From assembly GCA_026129545.1 (NCBI GenBank), contig JAHCHX010000001.1, positions 2,541,501 to 2,605,500 of the forward strand: a stretch of 64,000 nt of DNA, given 5' to 3'. The translations under genes and the position numbers were made by a program. The notes under the pieces are model-generated. The model saw nothing but the letters and a program-made list of their open reading frames with translations, searched no databases and was not told the origin of the DNA. Positions within the stretch are counted from its first letter, which is position 1; the number at the start of each line of letters is the position of its first letter. Positions 57,854 through 64,000 of this stretch are shown here, one piece after another. The stretch is from Saprospiraceae bacterium (GTDB lineage Bacteria; Bacteroidota; Bacteroidia; Chitinophagales; Saprospiraceae).

Positions 57854-58615
57854 TCAAGCCTCCTCGTTTTTTTCTTTTGACGGCGTGTCCGCTACGTCTT
57901 CTTCCAAATCAGGTGTGGTCGTTTCTTCGATGAGCAATGCCTCATCCACGGAGACAGGGGGCTTAGGCTCCTCCACAAAACCATCGCGAAAAAAGCGACG
58001 CTGAAAAAGCAAGATGCTCAAAACGCCCGTCGTGATGGCGGCATCGGCCACATTGAATATGGGGCTAAAAAACAGGAAACTGCCCCCCCCGAGCCATTCG
58101 GGCAGGTTGATGTTGAACATCGGGAAGTACAACATATCCACCACGCGCCCGTGCAAAAATCCGCGCATGGGCAGCCCTTCTTCCAGCCCGTAACCTTGGC
58201 CAAAAGGCGTCAATCGGGCCACCTCGTGGTAATCACCACTAAAAATAAGCGCGTAAAAAGTGCTATCAATGATGTTGCCCAACGCCCCGGCGGTAATCAA
58301 CCCGACGCAATAGACAAATCCCATGGGGGCATTGGCTTTCAGCAGCACTTTGGTGTACCAAATCAGCCCCGTCACCATCAGGATGCGGAACAGGCTCAAT
58401 ATCAGTTTCCCATAATCGAAACCGCCATGGTCCACATTGAACTTGATGCCAAAGGCCATGCCTTCATTCTCAACGAACAGCAGCCGCGCCCATTCAAGGC
58501 CGAATAGATAGACCTGCTCGTTGATTCTGAAATTCGTCTTGATGTAAAATTTGAAACTCTGGTCAATCAGCAGCACCAGCAGCACCAGCAACACGACTTT
58601 ATATCCCTGTTTCAA
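57854..58615 (-). CDS. lspA: LspA, prolipoprotein signal peptidase, with acidic C-terminal tail
   Basis: Inner-membrane aspartic protease that cleaves lipoprotein signal peptides; 253 residues if started at TTG 58615. Catalytic Asp motifs: GALGNIIDS and FNVADAAITTG, with NEGMAFGIKF earlier. A Bacteroidota-type insert between helices (EGLPMRGFLHGRVVDMLYFP) is present. There is no ATG near the start: the frame opens at TTG 58645, which overlaps a -7-like TTTCTTTG, so TTG 58615, giving MKQGYKVVLLVLLVLLIDQS, is preferred. After the last helix comes an unusual 50-residue Pro/Glu/Asp-rich tail. Confidence 0.88.
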   Translation of the reverse strand: MKQGYKVVLLVLLVLLIDQSFKFYIKTNFRINEQVYLFGLEWARLLFVENEGMAFGIKFNVDHGGFDYGKLILSLFRILMVTGLIWYTKVLLKANAPMGFVYCVGLITAGALGNIIDSTFYALIFSGDYHEVARLTPFGQGYGLEEGLPMRGFLHGRVVDMLYFPMFNINLPEWLGGGSFLFFSPIFNVADAAITTGVLSILLFQRRFFRDGFVEEPKPPVSVDEALLIEETTTPDLEEDVADTPSKEKNEEA

Positions 58616-58658
58616 TTCTGAGTGTTTTAGTGAAAAAGTCTGCAAAGAAACGACGAAT

Positions 58659-60071
58659 TTATTTCCCGTCCACCTGCCTCAACAACCACTCCCGCTCTGC
58701 CAACGGGTTGGTCTGGGTGGCCATTTCGCGAAATTTTTCTTTCTGGGGCTTGGAGTAGATGTTGAGGTGCAACATTTTTTTCATCAAGCTTATCATGTTT
58801 TTGTAGGCAGCTTTACGGGTGGGGTCCAATGCTTCCTTGCGTTGTAGGTAGATGCGGAGACTTTCGAGGAGTGACTCGAAGGCATCAAACTCATCCTGTT
58901 CGTAGTAAATTTTGAGCAGCATGGTTTTGGCCACGATATTTTGCAACATATCATCATACTCAAAAGCCACCAAGTAACGCTGTGCGGTATCATACTCCCC
59001 CTTTTCAAAAAAGAGGCGAGCAAGACCAAAGTTGACTGTGCCATGCCGTTGTTTTTCTTCCAAATACTGTTGAAAATTTTCAACAAACTTTTCGGCCCAG
59101 TCAAATTCCCCTACTTTCAAGGCGCTGCTTACTGTGTTCAAAAAGGTGTATCGTGAAAGATTGTCGTTTTCCAAAAGTATTTTTGTTTCCACCCCGCTAC
59201 GATACAGCTCGAAGGCTCTTCTGTAAAAGTCTTGCCTGCCTTGATTGATTTTTGGCACACAGTAGTTTAATGCTGCGAGATATAGAGTCCGTACCTCTGA
59301 CCGATTAAAAAACGCCATTTGATTGTGTATCCTTCGCTCCAATTCATCAAAATAGGCTTCTTCCTCCGGATGGGTGAGCGCCATGTAAGTATTGTAATAA
59401 ACGCCTATGGCGGGTTCATGCAGCATTGCCTTGTTGTTAGCATAGGCCAATACTTCCTGCAGCAATCCATGGTCGTAATTGATTTTCTGATAAATGCTTT
59501 GATGTGCCAACATATCCTTGCTGATGCGCAAACGCTCTTCCAAAAACCATCTCTCCAATGCATCGGCTGTTTCCTGTAGATTGACTGGTGCATTTTGGGT
59601 GATGTTCATGCGATGCTCGTATTCCACCTGCTCGAAGAAGAATTTGTTGAGCAGGTAAAAATCGTTGCGCAAAGGTTGTTTGTGAAGGTTTTCCCAACCC
59701 AAGCGATGCGACTGCTTATAGGCTTTGTCTAATTTTCGCCGTCGGTAAATCCGCGAAAGCGCCAGCTGGTAGCGCACGCCGTCGCGTGTGTAGTATGAAA
59801 AAACCAAGTACTCCTCTACTGCCCTCAGCAGAAAGTACATCACTTGACGCATATAGGCATCGTCGTATGGCTGCCCGGGGAACACCGCTTGCCAAGCCAC
59901 CTCCTTTCCCAGCGACTCGCCCTCGTCCGAGAGATGTTTGCCCAGATAGTCAAACAACCTGACTACATCCTGTCGTTGGTTGTGCGCTGGCGATTGCAGC
60001 CATTTGTTGAGGTCGCGCATCTCCTTCTTTTCAAGGGAGCGGAGAATCTCCACCAAAACACTTTTTTGCAT
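58659..60071 (-). CDS. Conserved helical-repeat protein of unknown function (470 residues)
   Basis: No signal or membrane segment; predicted almost entirely alpha-helical with TPR-like helix pairs (RTLYLAALNYCVPKINQGRQ, TAQRYLVAFEYDDMLQNIVA, FESLLESLRIYLQRKEALD). The N-terminus MQKSVLVEILRSLEKKEMRD, then LNKWLQSPAHNQRQDVVRLF, looks like proteins I associate with this bacterial group, but no function is known to me. ATG 60071, 13 nt upstream of the putative lspA TTG of the next frame, so it is upstream of lspA on the same strand and may share a transcript with it. The 246-nt AT-rich gap 60072-60317 separates it from the T9SS cargo gene. Confidence 0.72.
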   Translation of the reverse strand: MQKSVLVEILRSLEKKEMRDLNKWLQSPAHNQRQDVVRLFDYLGKHLSDEGESLGKEVAWQAVFPGQPYDDAYMRQVMYFLLRAVEEYLVFSYYTRDGVRYQLALSRIYRRRKLDKAYKQSHRLGWENLHKQPLRNDFYLLNKFFFEQVEYEHRMNITQNAPVNLQETADALERWFLEERLRISKDMLAHQSIYQKINYDHGLLQEVLAYANNKAMLHEPAIGVYYNTYMALTHPEEEAYFDELERRIHNQMAFFNRSEVRTLYLAALNYCVPKINQGRQDFYRRAFELYRSGVETKILLENDNLSRYTFLNTVSSALKVGEFDWAEKFVENFQQYLEEKQRHGTVNFGLARLFFEKGEYDTAQRYLVAFEYDDMLQNIVAKTMLLKIYYEQDEFDAFESLLESLRIYLQRKEALDPTRKAAYKNMISLMKKMLHLNIYSKPQKEKFREMATQTNPLAEREWLLRQVDGK

Positions 60072-60317
60072 GAAATTTTTAAATTATCTATTCAACAAAA
60101 TTTCAAAACAGCCATCGATAATCTAAATATTTTTTGAGGTTTAAGGTTCAAAATTCATTTTTTTTTAAAATTTTGAAAACTTCGCCTCAATTTTCAAAAA
60201 AAATCGCCATTCTAAACTGCTCAACAAATGCTTTTTTTTGTCTTTTACCCGTCGAAACATCACCCGCACTTTTGTATCGTCAAACAAAGGCTATTGCCAA
60301 GCCTAATCCGCAATCTC

Positions 60318-63230
60318 ATGTTTAAGCATTTTTTGACTGCCTCATTCCTGCTGTTCGCAACGCTCGTTGTCGGGCAGGGTTGGGAGCGCGTGTATGGTGG
60401 CGGAGGACTGGACCAACTGAACGCCATCACGCAAACGCCCGATGGTGGCTATGTGATGACAGGTTTTTACAACCTTGGTCAGATTTACTTGATTAAGACT
60501 GATGCCGATGGCGACTTGCAATGGAGCAAGAATTATCCCACGGGAGGCTTCTTTGCAGAGGGTAAAGCCATTGTAGCCACTCGCGACAGTGGTTATGCCA
60601 TAGCTGGCAATATACAGGGGGTAGGCCCAGGAGGACGCAATGCCTACCTGCTCAAGACGGATGCTTTCGGCAATGTGTTATGGACGAAGATATTCGGCGG
60701 TAATCAGAACGATGAGGCGAGGGGAATTGTGGAACTATCCGATGGCAGTTTGGTGGTAGTCGGGTACACCGTCAATCATTTGATACAAGTGACAGGAGAA
60801 TGGACAGAGGATGTTTACCTCATCAAAACAGATGCGAAAGGGGAAGTGCTTTGGGAAAAAACCATTGGACAGCCTGCCACCAAGGAGCAAGGCAATGCCA
60901 TAGTACTGACCCCCGAAGGCGATTTGGTGGTTGCAGGCAGTTTCCGCGTGCAGACCGCGCTCCCCGGCGATTTTCAGTTCTATGCCATCAGGCTCGACGC
61001 AGATGGAGATGTTATTTGGGAAAACACTTACGGTTTCTCCAATTTGGATGACATTGCCAGAGCCGTCGCACCGACACTGGATGGTCATTTTGTGCTGGCG
61101 GGCAGCACCAATCAAGGTCAAGGAGGTGCTGGTTTTGTGATGAAAATAGATGGCAGCGGCAGCCCCTTCTTTATGTGGTCAAAAACTTACCCCAAAACGG
61201 TTTTTAACAGTATCTCCGCCGACAAAAGCAAAGGCTTTTTTGTGGCGGGCAGAAAAGACATTGACACAGGCGGTACCTTGGGGGACTTGTATCTGGCCCG
61301 CTTAAACGAAGAGGGCGAAAAGTTGTGCGACGTGCTGGTGGGGAAAGCAGGTGCCGATGAAGGGTTTGGAGTGGTAGCTACCCCCGATGGTGGCGCAGCG
61401 GCGGCAGGCTACAGCAACCCATTCTTCAATTCTTCCGAATCAAACGCTTATCTGGTCAAAGCCGATTTGAATTGTCTGGTTTTCACCAGTTATATTGAGG
61501 GCAATATCTTTCAGGACCTGAATGTCAACTGCACGAAAGACGCAGGGGAAAAAGACATGGAAGGCTGGGTGGTTAGCATCACAAGCCCCAATTTCTCGCG
61601 CTATGCGGTATCCACGCAGGGCGGCAACTTTCGCCTGGCTGTTGATACGGGTCAGTACGACATCAAGCTTTTTGCGCCCAATGACAACTGGGAAGCCTGC
61701 AACGGGGTAGTGAAAGTATCGGTGCCCCAATTTTACGACACGATTTCAGCACTAATACCCATATGGGCCAAGTACTTGTGCCCACGCAACGAAGTGGATA
61801 TAGCCACCCCCATTTTGCGTCGCTGTGCCGACAATGTTTACACCGTGCGGTACTGCAACACAGGCTCATCCTCATCCAACAACACGCGCGTTGAAGTCGC
61901 CTTAGACCCCGCCTTGAGCTTGGTTTCCAGCACCATTCCCGGTGTCGAGACTCCTCCGGGCAGCAACAATTATGCGTTCAACATCGGGACGCTTGCGGAA
62001 GGAGAATGCGGTGGCTTCAAGTTTACAGCGTTTTTGGACTGCGGCACTGTTACGGGGCAAACGCATTGCGCAGTAGCACATATTTATCCCGACACTTTTT
62101 GCGCGCCAACCGTCAACTGGGATGGCTCGATAATCGGGGCGAGAGCGCGTTGCGACGGCGACACCGTGCGTTTGTCTTTACTCAATCGTACCATCAACCC
62201 CGTAACTACACCTATTAGTTATGTAATTGCGGAAGATTTAATCATGCTTATCCCCCCAGGCGACCCCGATTACACACTACCCCCAGGCACGCTTGGCCCG
62301 TTGGGCGAAGTGGAAGTGTGGAGCCGCGAGGCCAACAACAAAACCATCCGCATCATCGCTACCCAAAGCCCCGGCTATCCGGGTGCGGGGTATCCGACAG
62401 CGGCAATAGAAGGATGCAAAACCGATAATACACAGAATCCGATATCGCTTGGGTTCTATACCATGTTCCCGGAGGACGATGCCGACGCTTTTGTCGAGAC
62501 GGACTGCCAGGAAAGCAACGAAACCGATTACAACCCGACATTTATTAAGAGAGGTCATCCCAAAGGCTATGACGTGGCCCACTACGTCAGTCCTGAAACC
62601 GATTTGGACTTTTTAATCCAGTTCCGCAACACCGGGACAACCACCGTGCAGCAAGTCATCATCCGCGACACCTTGTCCGCGGCACTCGACCCAAGCACGG
62701 TTTATCCAGGCGCTGCCAGCCACCCCTATGATTTTGAGGTCTATGGAAATGGCATCGTGCAGTTCACACTCCCCAACATTAATCTTGTGCCGGGTAGCAG
62801 CGCAAGCGAGGGTTTTGTCAAGTTTCGCGTATCCCAAAAACCGACTTTGGAATGCGGGGCAAAAATCCTCAACAGCGCTGCTATCTACTTTGACTTCAAT
62901 GCTCCGGTTATCACGAACCAGACTTTTCACACCGTCTGCGAGGATTCGATATACCTCATCGTGAAGACGAAAGAAATTCACTATCCGGGTGCCGACCTGC
63001 GGGTGTATCCTAACCCAATGGACGATATGGCCACCTTTGAAGTGAAGGGCGTGCAAGCGCGAACCTTTGGCTTGCGATTGTACGATTCCCAAGGCCGATT
63101 ACTTACCGATTCTTTCTTTAATCATCCCACTTTCCGATTGTTCCGACATCAACTCCCGGCTGGAGTAATCTTCTACCAGCTTACCGCCGATGGTAAGCTG
63201 GTAGCCTCCGGGAAGCTTATGGCGCGATGA
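60318..63230 (+). CDS. Large secreted T9SS cargo with beta-propeller-like repeats
   Basis: 970 residues. Signal MFKHFLTASFLLFATLVVGQ (ATG 60318). About 25-370: repeats such as TQTPDGGYVMTGFYN, IVATRDSGYAIAGNIQ and LTPEGDLVVAGSF, each ending with an IKTDADGDLQW-like strand, as in delta-60 type propellers. About 385-450: an SdrD/prealbumin-like unit (GNIFQDLNVNCTKDAGEKD). Then Ig-like regions, a domain with IQFRNTGTTTVQQVIIRDTL and FDFNAPVITN, shared with the leucine-rich protein at 21763, and a sorting domain (DLRVYPNPMDDMATFEV, LRLYDSQGRLLT, LPAGVIFYQL). Function unknown; surface or released protein. Confidence 0.87.
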   Translation: MFKHFLTASFLLFATLVVGQGWERVYGGGGLDQLNAITQTPDGGYVMTGFYNLGQIYLIKTDADGDLQWSKNYPTGGFFAEGKAIVATRDSGYAIAGNIQGVGPGGRNAYLLKTDAFGNVLWTKIFGGNQNDEARGIVELSDGSLVVVGYTVNHLIQVTGEWTEDVYLIKTDAKGEVLWEKTIGQPATKEQGNAIVLTPEGDLVVAGSFRVQTALPGDFQFYAIRLDADGDVIWENTYGFSNLDDIARAVAPTLDGHFVLAGSTNQGQGGAGFVMKIDGSGSPFFMWSKTYPKTVFNSISADKSKGFFVAGRKDIDTGGTLGDLYLARLNEEGEKLCDVLVGKAGADEGFGVVATPDGGAAAAGYSNPFFNSSESNAYLVKADLNCLVFTSYIEGNIFQDLNVNCTKDAGEKDMEGWVVSITSPNFSRYAVSTQGGNFRLAVDTGQYDIKLFAPNDNWEACNGVVKVSVPQFYDTISALIPIWAKYLCPRNEVDIATPILRRCADNVYTVRYCNTGSSSSNNTRVEVALDPALSLVSSTIPGVETPPGSNNYAFNIGTLAEGECGGFKFTAFLDCGTVTGQTHCAVAHIYPDTFCAPTVNWDGSIIGARARCDGDTVRLSLLNRTINPVTTPISYVIAEDLIMLIPPGDPDYTLPPGTLGPLGEVEVWSREANNKTIRIIATQSPGYPGAGYPTAAIEGCKTDNTQNPISLGFYTMFPEDDADAFVETDCQESNETDYNPTFIKRGHPKGYDVAHYVSPETDLDFLIQFRNTGTTTVQQVIIRDTLSAALDPSTVYPGAASHPYDFEVYGNGIVQFTLPNINLVPGSSASEGFVKFRVSQKPTLECGAKILNSAAIYFDFNAPVITNQTFHTVCEDSIYLIVKTKEIHYPGADLRVYPNPMDDMATFEVKGVQARTFGLRLYDSQGRLLTDSFFNHPTFRLFRHQLPAGVIFYQLTADGKLVASGKLMAR

Positions 63231-63288
63231 TGAAGGAATTTTAGTAAGAGGCCATCCCGAAGAGGTTACATTCATGAAACATAATTTG

Positions 63289-63320
63289 AAGCCCGCGCTG
63301 CATAAGAGCAGTGCGGGCTT
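63289..63320 (+). terminator. Terminator behind the T9SS cargo gene
   Basis: AAGCCCGC (63289-63296) and GCGGGCTT (63313-63320) with an inner CTGC/GCAG pair and a loop, followed by CTGTTTTG. Together with the perfect 13-bp hairpin at 63173-63204 inside the gene end it should stop transcription before sprA. The 298-nt gap 63231-63528 holds no other recognisable feature. Confidence 0.75.
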
Positions 63321-63528
63321 CTGTTTTGTGCGCATATCGCCCACCGCATCAGGCAACCCTGTCGCGCCTTTCTGCGTCAACCCCACGCTTATTCTTTTTC
63401 CAATCGGCAATTCATGCGCGAAGCAATGACAACACGTTGATTTTCAGAAAAAAACACTGCCACAATCAGCTTTTCTGTCACCGCTGCACGAGAGTTGCCC
63501 ACCGACAAATCCACCTGCTTTATCGAAA

Positions 63529-64000
63529 ATGACGAAGAAGAATTTCCTTCTTGCGCTAACCGGACTGCTTTGCCTCGCCACTTTGTACGCCTTCTCCCAC
63601 CCCGAAAGTGTAAGAGAAAGCGTGCTCACGATATTTTTCCCGGAAAAAAAACCTTCGTTGGCGGTCGAATATTCGCCAGCATCTACCGACGTTCAGGCCG
63701 CCAGACGAACAGCCACTGCTCCGTCGGACACTTTTCCTCCCTTAGGCGAACGCTTTGGTGATTTCATCAACAGCGGCGGGGCCAACCCAATTGATTTGAA
63801 AGACCCCAAAGCCATAGAGCAAAAAGTGGAGTACGACCCCGAGACCAATATGTACATCGTGACGGAGAAAATCGGCGACGACTATTATCGGGCACCCACC
63901 TACATGACCTTTAGCGAGTATGTGAAATGGCGCGACGAAAAACAGCAACGAGACTATTTCGACCGCTTGCAGGGAGTGAGTATGCCGGGCGACGGCAGCG
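63529..64000 (+). CDS. sprA: SprA/Sov, T9SS outer-membrane translocon (partial, N-terminus only)
   Basis: About 157 residues up to the window edge. Signal MTKKNFLLALTGLLCLATLY, then the SprA N-terminal signature NPIDLKDPKAIEQKVEYDPE followed by TNMYIVTEKIGDDYYRAPTY and MTFSEYVKWRDEKQQRDYFD. SprA (Sov) is the giant outer-membrane channel of the type IX secretion system, normally over 2000 residues, so most of the gene lies to the right. ATG 63529. It fits the T9SS cargoes and PorQ in this window. Confidence 0.9.
   Translation, partial: MTKKNFLLALTGLLCLATLYAFSHPESVRESVLTIFFPEKKPSLAVEYSPASTDVQAARRTATAPSDTFPPLGERFGDFINSGGANPIDLKDPKAIEQKVEYDPETNMYIVTEKIGDDYYRAPTYMTFSEYVKWRDEKQQRDYFDRLQGVSMPGDGS

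Noticed and set aside
58616..58645. LspA start at TTG 58645
   Set aside because: That codon overlaps a -7-like promoter box, and the added residues do not resemble LspA N-termini.
1..64000. tRNA or rRNA genes
   Set aside because: Reading both strands I recognised no rRNA segments or cloverleaf-type sequences; a covariance-model scan would be needed to exclude a tRNA.

Overview
This window looks like chromosomal DNA from a member of the Bacteroidota, most likely near the Saprospiria; the phylum is well supported, the order is inference. The evidence is type IX secretion (T9SS) genes (porQ, the start of sprA, a PorG-like protein), large secreted proteins with T9SS C-terminal sorting domains, many exported lipoproteins, and Bacteroidota-type promoters with a TAnnTTTG -7 box in front of several genes. 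No rRNA, tRNA, CRISPR array or replication origin was recognised.

Left part (1-5.8 kb): a minus-strand histidine operon hisG-hisD-hisC-hisB-hisH-hisA that runs off the left edge inside hisA. It is preceded by a compact attenuator: a TAnnTTTG promoter, a 20-residue leader peptide with the run HHRHH, a candidate antiterminator segment and an intrinsic terminator. 5.9-21.6 kb is a housekeeping mosaic: a MocA-type oxidoreductase, feoAB, a DEAD-box helicase with no ATG start, a complete IS66-family element with a perfect 8-bp target duplication, an ABA4-like membrane protein, nadC, a redoxin preceded by about 30 copies of a 10-bp repeat, a VanY-like peptidase, a PQQ/cytochrome c lipoprotein, a decayed T9SS domain, DUF1573, two small proteins of unknown function and an enoyl-CoA hydratase-like enzyme.

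21.7-43.5 kb is the accessory surface-protein zone, all on the minus strand: a 1215-residue leucine-rich T9SS cargo, a lipoprotein, a broken GxxExxY locus, and a tight five-gene operon (beta-barrel/FN3-like protein, small lipoprotein, 2000-residue SpvB/RHS-like protein, 251-residue exported protein, 2556-residue RHS protein). The last gene ends in an AT-rich C-terminal tip with no immunity gene behind it. Divergent from this operon (43.8-48.4 kb) is an ECF-type sigma factor, a single-pass membrane TPR protein and an exported TPR-CHAT protease with its His/Cys pair intact. These two neighbouring blocks are the best candidates for poorly described systems.

Right part (48.4-64 kb): photolyase/cryptochrome, a BID_2-DM13 lipoprotein, outer-membrane proteins, an SDR, an MlaE permease, PorQ, a MORN-repeat lipoprotein, a MoxR-type ATPase, LspA, an uncharacterised 470-residue helical protein, a large T9SS cargo and the 5' end of sprA. 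Short dispersed repeats recur at gene boundaries: a 33-bp palindrome present twice with compensating changes, a G+C-rich 27-bp repeat present three times, and several low-complexity arrays paired with an inverted copy.
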